From: an uncultured Clostridia bacterium
GTDB taxonomy: Bacteria; Bacillota; Clostridia; TANB77; CAG-508
Direction: 5' to 3'
DNA length: 55,562 nt
Assembly: GCA_944392545.1 (NCBI GenBank)
Contig: CALXWW010000009.1
Location: 1-55,562 of the forward strand
The notes beneath the pieces were generated by a model. That model was not told the DNA's origin. It searched no databases and was given only the letters and a program-made list of their open reading frames with translations. Shown one piece after another: positions 1 to 8,412 of the stretch. A program made the translations under genes and the position numbers. The stretch's first letter is position 1. Each line of letters starts with the position of its first letter.

Positions 1-132
1 TTTGATAAAGAAATAAGAAAAATAATTGCATAAATTATATATTGGATTTTGTTGCTATTGAATTTTGAATGCACATAAATAAAAAAATTGAGAAATTTTC
101 AGAAATCGCTGGAAAAAAATAGAGACTTCTGA

Positions 133-138
133 TAAAAT
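133..138 (+). promoter_or_regulatory. weak promoter -10 of methyltransferase gene
   Basis: A TAAAAT box at 133-138 lies 17 bp downstream of a poor -35 (TGGAAA, 110-115) and about 30 bp before the methyltransferase start. Nothing else is recognised in bases 1-163. Confidence 0.3.
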
Positions 139-163
139 ACATATAGTAAAAAAGGAGCGAAAG

Positions 164-1516
164 ATGTTAAAAGTAGTAGAAACATTCAGTGGAATAGGAA
201 GTCAAGCAAAAGCACTAAAAAATATAGGAATAGATTATGAAATAACATGTACGGCTGATTGGGATATTAATGCTATGATTGCATATGATCTTATACACCA
301 CGGAAAGCAAGATTTAAGTAGATATAAAAATATGACAAAGCAAGATTTAATACAAACACTAAGTAAATATACATTAAGTTTGGATGGTAAAAAACCAGCT
401 ACAGAGAAAAATATACAAGATTTAAGTGAAGAAGTATTAAAGAGGGTTCTATGTGCAATAAAAAGAAGTAATAATCTAGTAAGTATTACAGATATTAAAG
501 CAAGAGATTTACCTAATAAAATAGATTTATTAACATATTCATTCCCTTGCCAAGATTTATCTGTAGCAGGAAATTGGCACGGAAATAAAAGCGGTATTGA
601 TAGAAATGCACATAATAGATCAGGAATGTTATGGGAAGTTGAGAGAATACTAAAAGAAAGAATTACTGAAAAAATGCAGTTACCAAGATTTCTATTAATG
701 GAAAATGTAAGTAATATCTTATCTGATAGGCATAAAGATAATTTTAAAGAATGGACAGATTATCTAGAGGAAATAGGTTATTACAATCAAATATATACAT
801 TAGATGCAAGTAAATTTGGAATACCACAAAAAAGAGTAAGAACATATATGCTTAGTGTATTAGTAGAAAATGATGCTAATAAAAAAAGAAAAGTAGAAAA
901 CTATTTCAAAGAACATAATCTAGAAGATGACAGGTATGTAAGAAGTTTGAATATAAAAGAAAGAAAACTAAAAGAATTTTTAAGACTAAATTATAATAAT
1001 GAAATATACAGAATGGAAGCTGATATGTGTCAACCTAATGATACACCTTCTAGAAAAGACATATATGAATATAATACTAAGATATATCATAATAAAAAAG
1101 TTGTAGCTCAAACAGTTCCAACGGTTACAACTAAACAAGATAGACACCCAAATTCTGGAGTAATAGATTACTGGAATGAAAAAGAAGGAAAGAGTAAATT
1201 TAGATATTTAACACCAAGAGAATGTTTCTTATTAATGGGATTTGATGAAGAAGATTATAATAATATAGTAAGTAACAACTTTGAACATAGAAAAAGATAT
1301 TTCTTTAATATAGAGAAATTAAATAGAATGGCAGGAAATAGTATTGTTGTAAATGTATTGGAAGAAATATTTAAGCAAGTGGATTATATTAATAATATAA
1401 TCTTTATGGAAGAAATGGAATTACAATTTGCTCAAACATCTTCTATAGATAGAATAAAAAATAAACTAGCAGGATTATTTAATGCTCAAAATGAAGCATA
1501 TCAAGTTATAAAATAG
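164..1516 (+). CDS. DNA (cytosine-5) methyltransferase
   Basis: This 450-residue protein transfers a methyl group from S-adenosylmethionine to C5 of cytosine in a specific DNA site. The usual motif order is visible. The N-terminal SAM site is ETFSGIGSQAKALK (motif I). The catalytic loop FPCQDLS has Cys129 as the nucleophile (motif IV). ENV near residue 180 is motif VI, QKRVRTYML is motif VIII, and GNSIVVNVLEEIF near the C terminus is motif X. Length is normal for a Dcm-type enzyme, and the variable region before motif IX would be the target-recognition domain. The start follows AAAGGAG. It sits directly upstream of a GHKL ATPase and a helicase operon, so it is probably the self-protecting methylase of a restriction-like system. 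The site it methylates cannot be read from the sequence. Confidence 0.93.
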   Translation: MLKVVETFSGIGSQAKALKNIGIDYEITCTADWDINAMIAYDLIHHGKQDLSRYKNMTKQDLIQTLSKYTLSLDGKKPATEKNIQDLSEEVLKRVLCAIKRSNNLVSITDIKARDLPNKIDLLTYSFPCQDLSVAGNWHGNKSGIDRNAHNRSGMLWEVERILKERITEKMQLPRFLLMENVSNILSDRHKDNFKEWTDYLEEIGYYNQIYTLDASKFGIPQKRVRTYMLSVLVENDANKKRKVENYFKEHNLEDDRYVRSLNIKERKLKEFLRLNYNNEIYRMEADMCQPNDTPSRKDIYEYNTKIYHNKKVVAQTVPTVTTKQDRHPNSGVIDYWNEKEGKSKFRYLTPRECFLLMGFDEEDYNNIVSNNFEHRKRYFFNIEKLNRMAGNSIVVNVLEEIFKQVDYINNIIFMEEMELQFAQTSSIDRIKNKLAGLFNAQNEAYQVIK

Positions 1517-1520
1517 AAAA

Positions 1521-1550
1521 ATGTAGTAGAAAAATCTACTACATTTTTTA
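1521..1550 (+). terminator. Rho-independent terminator after methyltransferase
   Basis: A perfect 10-bp stem (ATGTAGTAGA at 1521-1530 with TCTACTACAT at 1535-1544) with an AAAA loop is followed by a T run. It separates the methyltransferase from the downstream operon. Confidence 0.85.
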
Positions 1551-1555
1551 TATAT

Positions 1556-1584
1556 TTGACAAATAAATAAAAAATATGTATAAT
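1556..1584 (+). promoter_or_regulatory. sigma-A promoter for small ORF and defence operon
   Basis: A consensus TTGACA (1556-1561), 17-bp spacer and TATAAT (1579-1584) lie directly after the terminator. Transcription would start near 1591, just before a TGTAGTA repeat at 1597-1603. Confidence 0.8.
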
Positions 1585-1622
1585 ATATATGAAAAATGTA
1601 GTAAAAAGAAAGGAGAAGATAT

Positions 1623-1838
1623 ATGGAGTCTAAAAGAGATAGGTTTAAGAGAATAGCAGAAAACAGAACAAATAAAATCATAAATATGATTGATTTATTA
1701 GGTAATTGCTCAAATAAAAACAATTATGAATATACTGATGAAGAGGTAAAAAATATTTTTAATGCAATAGAAATCTCTTTAAAAATAAGTAAAATGAAAT
1801 TTGTTGAAAAACAGGAAAAAGGAAAGTTTAAGTTATAA
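1623..1838 (+). CDS. small uncharacterised protein in defence operon
   Basis: This 71-residue basic protein has a good ribosome site (AAAGGAG) seven bases before ATG. It begins with an Arg/Lys-rich helix (RDRFKRIAENR), then LLGNCSNKNNYEYTDEEV and a second helix. I recall this R-x-A-x-R ... L-GN-SN-NYEYT pattern from small conserved proteins beside other genes in low-G+C bacteria, but I cannot name a function. Having its own strong promoter and repeats of TGTAGTA on both sides, it could be a regulator of the operon, which is only an inference. The ATPase gene follows 27 bp later. Confidence 0.6.
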   Translation: MESKRDRFKRIAENRTNKIINMIDLLGNCSNKNNYEYTDEEVKNIFNAIEISLKISKMKFVEKQEKGKFKL

Positions 1839-1865
1839 TAATTGTAGTAGGAAAGGTAGAAAAAG

Positions 1866-3752
1866 ATGGAAGAAATAAGAGGATGGTACTTCCCAGATAA
1901 TAAGGGAGGTCAAGACGAAGGATTTGAGAATCAAGGTATTAATCAATTTAAAATGAGTCCTTATGGAAAACTAGCAAGAGAAATTATTCAAAATTCATAT
2001 GATGCTAAAATAAAAGGAGAAGATAAAAAAGTTAAAGTGGAATTCAAATTAGTTAAAATGGATAAAAATAGAATTCCAAATCTCGAAAGTATAAAGGAAA
2101 GTATAAACGCAAGTGCAGAATATTTTCCTGAATCAGAACGATTAGAAAAATTTAGACAAGTTGCTAATGAAAAATTTGAAAGTGATACAATAGATGTTTT
2201 AAAAATCAGTGATTACAATACAACAGGATTAGTAGGAATTGAAAAGAGAATAAATAGCGCTTGGTATGGGTTGATAAAATCATCAGGAAATTCTACAAAA
2301 AGTGGAGTTAGTGGTGGATCGTATGGTTCAGGAAAACATGCTGCATTTGTTTTTTCATATTTTAGAACTATATTATATGGAACATATGTAGAAGATGAAG
2401 GATATGCATTTCAAGGAAAGTCAATTTTGTGTTCTCATAAGAAAGATGGAGTTGTTAAAAGTAATATAGGTTATTGGGGAAATATAACAGAAGATGAATG
2501 CAAGCCGATAAGAAACCAAGAAACGATGGATGAATTTTATAGAAGAAATCAAACTGGAACTGATTTATATATAATAGGTGCGAAGTTAGAAAAAGAAGAA
2601 TGGGTTGAAAATATTATATATTCAGTAATAGAGAATTTCTGGAAATTAATTATAGAAGATAAGTTAGAAGTAAGTATTGTAAATGATGGAAAAAACATAA
2701 ATATTGATTCAAAAAATATTAGAGCATTAGCACAAATGGGAAAAGAAGAGAACGCTAAAATAGATGAACATGATATTTTTAATGCTTATAAATTTATAGA
2801 ATTAAATGACAGTGTTGAAGAAGTAAGATATGGTAGCATATGTAATGAAAATGATGTAGAACTAAAAATTGCAAAATTGCCACAGTATCCAGAAAAGAAA
2901 ATTTTAAAAATGAGAGATACTGAAATGAAAATAAATATATTTTCTCCTAGAAAGAGACCTGTTAATTTTATTGGAATACTTATAGCAAAAGGAGAAGAAC
3001 TCAATAAACAATTGAGAGAGAGTGAACCTCAAACGCATGATGCATGGAATGCAGATAATATAGAAGATGAAGAAGATAGAAGAAAAGTAAGAGATACAAT
3101 AAGAAAATTAGATGTATGGATAAATGAACAAATTGACTCATTATCGTATGTTGATGACATTGAAGAGTTTGATGCAGAAGGTCTTGATTTTTTAAATTTA
3201 GAAGATGACGATTCTAACGGAATAGAAGAAATGCAAAGACCTTTTGACGAAATAGTAAGTAAAGAAGAGGATGAACAAGAAATTTTAGCAGTTCAAAAAA
3301 ATACTAATCTACCAAATGGTATTGATAAAACAAGTGGAGAAGATCCAAAAATTGGTGGTGAGGGCGAAGGAAATCAAGATAGGATAAGAGATGGAAAAGA
3401 AAAGAAAACTGGTAATGGAAATAATACAACAGGAAGTGGAGAAACATATCATGAAATAAGAATGAAATATGTCAAGACACCTTATGATAGTGAGAAAAAT
3501 ATTTATAGAGTAATAATTAGAACTATAGAAGATTTAGAAAATTCTGAAATTCATTTTTTAAGATGTACAGACTCTGGTGAGTTAGAAAAGATAAATGTAA
3601 AAAAAGCTTTCTTAGATGGAAAGGAACTAGATGTATCAGGAAACACAGTAAAAAATATTAATTTAAGAGAAGATGAAGATACAAAAATAGAAGTTGAATT
3701 TGAGACTAAAAGAAAATGTATAATGGAGGTGAGAGTGTATGTTCAAGATTAA
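1866..3752 (+). CDS. GHKL (MutL/MORC-like) ATPase of a restriction/defence system
   Basis: This 628-residue protein has the Bergerat ATP-binding fold. Visible motifs are EIIQNSYDAK (N box; Glu39, Asn43, Asp46), the ISDYNTTGL loop around residue 117 and GGSYGSGKHAAFVFS around 147-160 (G-box/ATP lid). A second alpha/beta region with the conserved basic stretch FSPRKRPVNF (about residue 360) matches the S5-like transducer domain of MutL/MORC-type ATPases. The tail is acidic and Gly-rich (about 470-540) before a final beta-rich domain. MORC-like GHKL ATPases encoded beside methylases and SF2 helicases in bacterial restriction systems are an established group. Such proteins clamp around or loop DNA in an ATP-dependent way. 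The start follows GGAAAGG. The gene overlaps the next one by 14 bp. Confidence 0.8.
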   Translation: MEEIRGWYFPDNKGGQDEGFENQGINQFKMSPYGKLAREIIQNSYDAKIKGEDKKVKVEFKLVKMDKNRIPNLESIKESINASAEYFPESERLEKFRQVANEKFESDTIDVLKISDYNTTGLVGIEKRINSAWYGLIKSSGNSTKSGVSGGSYGSGKHAAFVFSYFRTILYGTYVEDEGYAFQGKSILCSHKKDGVVKSNIGYWGNITEDECKPIRNQETMDEFYRRNQTGTDLYIIGAKLEKEEWVENIIYSVIENFWKLIIEDKLEVSIVNDGKNINIDSKNIRALAQMGKEENAKIDEHDIFNAYKFIELNDSVEEVRYGSICNENDVELKIAKLPQYPEKKILKMRDTEMKINIFSPRKRPVNFIGILIAKGEELNKQLRESEPQTHDAWNADNIEDEEDRRKVRDTIRKLDVWINEQIDSLSYVDDIEEFDAEGLDFLNLEDDDSNGIEEMQRPFDEIVSKEEDEQEILAVQKNTNLPNGIDKTSGEDPKIGGEGEGNQDRIRDGKEKKTGNGNNTTGSGETYHEIRMKYVKTPYDSEKNIYRVIIRTIEDLENSEIHFLRCTDSGELEKINVKKAFLDGKELDVSGNTVKNINLREDEDTKIEVEFETKRKCIMEVRVYVQD

Positions 3753-4608
3753 AGGAAATTATCCATATCCAGTACTTTTAGAAGATAATATTGATTATAA
3801 GAATAGTACAATAAAAGCAAGATATCTATACCAAGGATTAAAAAATGGACATAACATAAAAATAGAATGTGTAGTAGATAATATGGAAATAAAAAAGTTA
3901 ATTGAAGATAGAAAAGCATGTTATGCTGTGCAAATAGAATCACCAAATGCAATGTATAGAAATATGTTCGAATTCTATAATGGAGACGATATTAATATAA
4001 CGTTAGGAAATGATGAAGTCATAGATTATATAGATATAGGAATTGCCATATTAGTTAAAGAAGATATCGAAAATTTTGAAAGCGAAGATTTTGTTGATGC
4101 ATATAAAGATATAAAGATGAAAATAAACAAAAATGAAATTTTAGGAGTATGCCAGAATGTAAGAAAAATAATAGTACTTGATGAAGAAGTTTTGAAAGAA
4201 GTACACTCAATTTTCAATTTACAAAAAGATTCAAAAATAGACCATACTACATATGATCCTAATTATGACAGAATATTAATAAGAGTTCCTGAAGAAATAG
4301 GAAATTATTATTTAACATCAAAAGGAAATAAGGAAAAAATTACAGTTTTAAATTCAATATTATTTATGCCAGTATTAACTAGTGTAATCAATGATATGAA
4401 TGATGCTGAAGAAGAATTTTCCAATAGACTTTGGTTTAAAACATTAAACAATAAAATAAACGAAATTATCAAAGAAAAACATATGACTAGAGAAGAAATA
4501 TTTGAAAATCCATATGAAACTGCTCAAATTTTATTAAAAAATATAACGGTTGAATCAATTAATGAGTTTAAAAAATTGTTAGATAATCAAGAAGGAGATG
4601 ATGAATAG
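3739..4608 (+). CDS. uncharacterised component of MORC-like defence operon
   Basis: A 289-residue acidic protein of mixed alpha/beta character with no signal peptide or membrane segment. It starts inside the end of the ATPase gene (GGAGGTGAGAGTG before ATG), so translation is coupled. I see no catalytic motif I can name. Its fixed place between the GHKL ATPase and the helicase suggests a structural or adaptor subunit of the same complex. Confidence 0.65.
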   Translation: MFKIKGNYPYPVLLEDNIDYKNSTIKARYLYQGLKNGHNIKIECVVDNMEIKKLIEDRKACYAVQIESPNAMYRNMFEFYNGDDINITLGNDEVIDYIDIGIAILVKEDIENFESEDFVDAYKDIKMKINKNEILGVCQNVRKIIVLDEEVLKEVHSIFNLQKDSKIDHTTYDPNYDRILIRVPEEIGNYYLTSKGNKEKITVLNSILFMPVLTSVINDMNDAEEEFSNRLWFKTLNNKINEIIKEKHMTREEIFENPYETAQILLKNITVESINEFKKLLDNQEGDDE

Positions 4609-5370
4609 ATGAAACAAAAAATATTTAAAACAAAAATATTAGATAAGTTAGAAGAAGATATTATAGTAAATAAAGAATATTATATACATATGGAAGAAAA
4701 TCCTACTTGGTTAATAGAAATGTTTAGAGAATCCGGAAATAATAATTTTGAAGTAAGTAGTAAAATAGAGGTAGAACCTTTTGAATTAATTTTAGGAGGA
4801 CCAGAAACAGATAAACAAAATGCTAGAATAATATATGAACATCTAAAAGAATTAAGGCCTGTACAAGCGGTTTCAGCAGAATTATGGACATATATGACAC
4901 ACATACAATTCCCAGAATATATGGCTAGTAGATGGAAAATTAATGATAATGAAAATGAGAAAAAATTAAGAGAAGTTATTAAACAAAGATATTTTGCAAT
5001 AAGAGGTTCTAAAGGTGTTATAAGAAATGGTATAGCTAGATTATGGTGGGCAGGATATTGGGGATATGATGAAAATAGAGAAGACCCATATGAACTTGTT
5101 GATATAATACTTGATAGACAAGAAATATATGAACATATTTCAGAACGTTCTTATAATAGAAATAAAAATATATTGATAGCAGCTTTAGAAGCAATAAAGG
5201 AAAATGATTTATATAGTAGAGATCCATCGAGAGCGTTGTTTAAAAAAATTAATTCTTATGGTAGTGATAAACATTTAGATGCTTTGGATATATACGAGGC
5301 AAGAAAAATGGTAGAAGAATTAGTAGAAGAAATTAAAGAAAGTGAAGAAAAAGAATTAGCATTGGTTTAA
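4609..5370 (+). CDS. uncharacterised protein, DUF6339-like
   Basis: A 253-residue protein that begins at the base after the previous stop (GGAGATGATGAATAG then ATG), so it is clearly cotranslated. Recognisable stretches are LRPVQAVSAELWTYMTHIQFPEYMASRW and RNGIARLWWAGYWGYDENRE, rich in Trp and Tyr, followed by helices. From memory this resembles the DUF6339 family found beside defence helicases, but I could not test it. Function is unknown. It lies 14 bp before the helicase gene. Confidence 0.65.
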   Translation: MKQKIFKTKILDKLEEDIIVNKEYYIHMEENPTWLIEMFRESGNNNFEVSSKIEVEPFELILGGPETDKQNARIIYEHLKELRPVQAVSAELWTYMTHIQFPEYMASRWKINDNENEKKLREVIKQRYFAIRGSKGVIRNGIARLWWAGYWGYDENREDPYELVDIILDRQEIYEHISERSYNRNKNILIAALEAIKENDLYSRDPSRALFKKINSYGSDKHLDALDIYEARKMVEELVEEIKESEEKELALV

Positions 5371-5384
5371 GGAGAAAGTAAAAT

Positions 5385-8366
5385 ATGACAATAATTAAAG
5401 AAAATATAGGCAAAAATATTATTTATCAACAAACAGAAAAAGAAACTTTTGATAATTGTGAGAATGTAATTGAAAGTTGGACAAATTCTTTTAATTTTAT
5501 AGAAGAAAGTGATAATAATAAAGGACTTAGAAAACCACAATTAGGAGCATTATTTGCGATAAAATCTCATTGGAGTGTTTCTAACGAATCTGCAACTATT
5601 GTTATGCCTACAGGAACAGGAAAAACAGAAACAATTTTAAGCACGATTGTTTCGGAAAGATGCAAAAAAGTATTAATCTTATTACCAAGCAATTTATTGA
5701 GAGAACAATTGACTAAAAAAAGTATTTCATTAGGAATATTAAAAAACTTCGGAATTATAAATAGCAATGCGCAAAATCCTATTATTGCTTGCTTAAAATC
5801 TAAACCGGATAGTAAAGAAGAGCTTAAACGAATAATTGATAAGTCTAATATTATAATATCTACAGTAAAATTAATAAGTCTATTTTCTGAAGAATTATTA
5901 GATACATTAGTTGAAAATTCAACGGAATTAATAGTAGATGAGGCACATCACATAGTTGCTAAAACATGGAATAAAGTAAAATATAAGTTTAAAGGAAAAA
6001 GAGTATTACAATTTACTGCCACTCCTTTTAGAAATGATGAGAAGAAAATTGATGGTAAGATAATCTACAATTTTCCATTAAAAAAGGCTCAAGAAGAAGG
6101 GTATTTTAAACCTATAAATTTTAAACCTATATTAGAATTTGATAATAAAAAATCCGACTTAGCTATAGCTAAATCAGCAGTTGCACAATTAAAAGAAGAT
6201 ATGTCAAATGGATATAAACATATAGTCTTAGTTAGAAGCAATAACAAAAAAAGAGCAAAAGAGTTATTTGAAGATGTTTATATGAAATACTTTAAAGAGT
6301 ATAATCCAGTTTTAATAGATAGTAGCTTGACAGAAAAACAGAAAAGAAATAGTATGGAGAAAATAAATAACTATGAAGCAAAAATACTGGTTTGTGTAGA
6401 TATGTTTGGAGAAGGAATTGATATTCCTAATTTAAAAATTGCTGCAATACATGATAAATATAAAAGTTTACCAATAACATTACAATTTGTTGGGAGATTT
6501 GCGAGAAGCAGTGAGGGATTAGGAAATGCTACAGTAATAGCTAATATAGCACAAGATGATGTGAAAGATGAACTTAAAAGTTTGTATTCACAAGATTCAG
6601 ACTGGAATATATTGTTACATACATTTTCTACTAGTTCAATAGAAAAAGAAGTTGAGTTACAAGAATTAATAAATAAATTTGACCGTAACGAAATAAATGA
6701 TATTAACTTAAATCAACTTATACCCAAAGTAAGTATGATACCATATAAAATAAATTCTGATAAGTGGAATTGTGAAAAATGGACTGAAGTACTAGATGAA
6801 CAGAAATGCAAAGTATCGATAAACGAGGAAAATAAAATAATTATAATAGTGGAAATGAAAGAAGAAAGTATAGCATGGACTAATAATAAAAATTTAAGCA
6901 ATATAAAGTGGAATTTATATATTATTTATTGGAATGTTGATAAAAATATAGCATTTATTAATTCAACAGATAAGTCTATTTGTAATAGGTTAATGTCGAA
7001 GATATTTGATGATCCAGTAAAAATTAAAGGTGAAGACATTTTTAAATGTTTATACGGAATAAAAAGATTGATGCTTGCAACAGTAGGTCTTAATACTGTA
7101 ATTAATGGACCAATAAGATATAAAATGTTTACAGGTGTAGATATAGCAGAAGCCATAACAGAAGCACAAAGGGGAAATAGTACAAAATCAAATTTATTTG
7201 GATTAGGTTATAATGGTAAAGGGAAAATTAGTATAGGTTGTTCATATAAAGGAACAATATGGGCAAGATGGATAGAGACAATCGAATTCTGGAAAAATTG
7301 GTGTGATGAGATAGCTGAAAAAATTTTAAATAAAGATATTGATACTAATAATATTTTAAGGGGAGTTTTGATTCCAAAAGTTATACATGAGAGACCAAAA
7401 GAAGTTCCTATATCGATAGAATATCCTATTGAATTGGATTATAATAATGATGAAAAAATAGAAATAGTAACTAGCTTACATCAAGTTCCGATATATGAAA
7501 CAGAATTAAGAATAATTAATAATACAGAAATAAATAAACCAATAAAATTTAAATTATATAATGATAATTTTTCAATAGAATATGAAATGAATTTTAAAGA
7601 TGGAAATGCTTCATTTAAAAGGTTAAGTAAAACAATTGCAAAAATAAGGTTTGCTAATAGAAATGAAATCGATTTAGTAGATTATTTCAATGAAAATCCG
7701 CCAAGAATAAGATTTGCTAGTCAATCTACATTGGAAGGGAATATGTATATTGATTCAAAAGAAGAAAATAATATGGAATTAGATAAATCTAACATAGAGG
7801 TTTGGGACTTTAGTGATATAGACATACATAAAGAATCTCAAAAAATGGGAAAGGTAAAAGACTCTATACAATATAAGGTTATTTCAAAGCTAAAAGACAA
7901 AAAAGATTATTCTGTTATTTTTGATGATGATGGTTCTGGAGAAATTGCAGATATAATTGCAATAAAAGAAGAAACAAATAAAATCAAAATAGAGTATTAT
8001 CATTGTAAATATGCAAAAGGAGAAAAACCCGGTTCTAGAATAGACGATTTATATGAGGTGTGTGGACAAGCTCAAAAGTCAGTTGAATGGAATCAAAATG
8101 GCACAGAAATAATAAAAAGGATGATAAAAAGAGAATTAAAGAGAAAGTCAAAAACAGATATATCAAAGTTTGAAATTGGAAATATGGAAAAATTAAATGA
8201 GATTTTAAACAAACTTGCTATATTTGATTATACTTTAGATATAAATATAGTACAACCAGGTGTGGATTCAAAAAAAATAACAGAAGATATGAATAAAATA
8301 TTATGTGTAACAAAAAAATATTTAATGGATACATATGGGATAAAATTTAAAATAATATGTTCGTAA
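5385..8366 (+). CDS. SF2 DEAD/DEAH helicase with nuclease-like C-terminal domain
   Basis: A 993-residue motor protein. The SF2 motifs are clear: MPTGTGKTET (Walker A, near residue 75), VDEAHH (motif II, about 185), FTATPFR (motif III, about 208), VDMFGEGIDIP (motif V) and QFVGRFARS (motif VI). They resemble restriction-type (ResIII) translocases. After a long middle region, residues about 840-910 read GEIADIIAI, then a spacer, then IEYYHCKYAKG, an Asp ... x-Cys-Lys pattern like PD-(D/E)xK nucleases in defence helicases. It is the last gene of the operon and is preceded by AAGGAGAAAG. The likely role is DNA translocation and cleavage of unmethylated invading DNA, together with the GHKL ATPase. 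Confidence 0.88.
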   Translation: MTIIKENIGKNIIYQQTEKETFDNCENVIESWTNSFNFIEESDNNKGLRKPQLGALFAIKSHWSVSNESATIVMPTGTGKTETILSTIVSERCKKVLILLPSNLLREQLTKKSISLGILKNFGIINSNAQNPIIACLKSKPDSKEELKRIIDKSNIIISTVKLISLFSEELLDTLVENSTELIVDEAHHIVAKTWNKVKYKFKGKRVLQFTATPFRNDEKKIDGKIIYNFPLKKAQEEGYFKPINFKPILEFDNKKSDLAIAKSAVAQLKEDMSNGYKHIVLVRSNNKKRAKELFEDVYMKYFKEYNPVLIDSSLTEKQKRNSMEKINNYEAKILVCVDMFGEGIDIPNLKIAAIHDKYKSLPITLQFVGRFARSSEGLGNATVIANIAQDDVKDELKSLYSQDSDWNILLHTFSTSSIEKEVELQELINKFDRNEINDINLNQLIPKVSMIPYKINSDKWNCEKWTEVLDEQKCKVSINEENKIIIIVEMKEESIAWTNNKNLSNIKWNLYIIYWNVDKNIAFINSTDKSICNRLMSKIFDDPVKIKGEDIFKCLYGIKRLMLATVGLNTVINGPIRYKMFTGVDIAEAITEAQRGNSTKSNLFGLGYNGKGKISIGCSYKGTIWARWIETIEFWKNWCDEIAEKILNKDIDTNNILRGVLIPKVIHERPKEVPISIEYPIELDYNNDEKIEIVTSLHQVPIYETELRIINNTEINKPIKFKLYNDNFSIEYEMNFKDGNASFKRLSKTIAKIRFANRNEIDLVDYFNENPPRIRFASQSTLEGNMYIDSKEENNMELDKSNIEVWDFSDIDIHKESQKMGKVKDSIQYKVISKLKDKKDYSVIFDDDGSGEIADIIAIKEETNKIKIEYYHCKYAKGEKPGSRIDDLYEVCGQAQKSVEWNQNGTEIIKRMIKRELKRKSKTDISKFEIGNMEKLNEILNKLAIFDYTLDINIVQPGVDSKKITEDMNKILCVTKKYLMDTYGIKFKIICS

Positions 8367-8369
8367 TAA

Positions 8370-8412
8370 GATAAAGGATACAGATATTTAAATAATATTT
8401 GTATCTTTTATC
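8370..8412. terminator. bidirectional hairpin between convergent helicase and integrase
   Basis: A 13-bp stem (GATAAAGGATACA at 8370-8382 with TGTATCTTTTATC at 8400-8412, one G-T pair) lies between the two stop codons and covers the end of the integrase gene. There is no long T run, so termination strength is uncertain. Confidence 0.5.

Noticed and set aside
1521..1544. CRISPR-like repeat because TGTAGTA words recur nearby
   Set aside because: Only four short words at irregular spacing and no spacer-repeat order. No CRISPR array was seen anywhere in the window.
1475..1723. Minus-strand frame of 82 codons
   Set aside because: It lies across the methyltransferase end, terminator and small gene, has low-complexity Phe/Leu/Ile content and no ribosome site. 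It is a shadow of AT-rich sequence.
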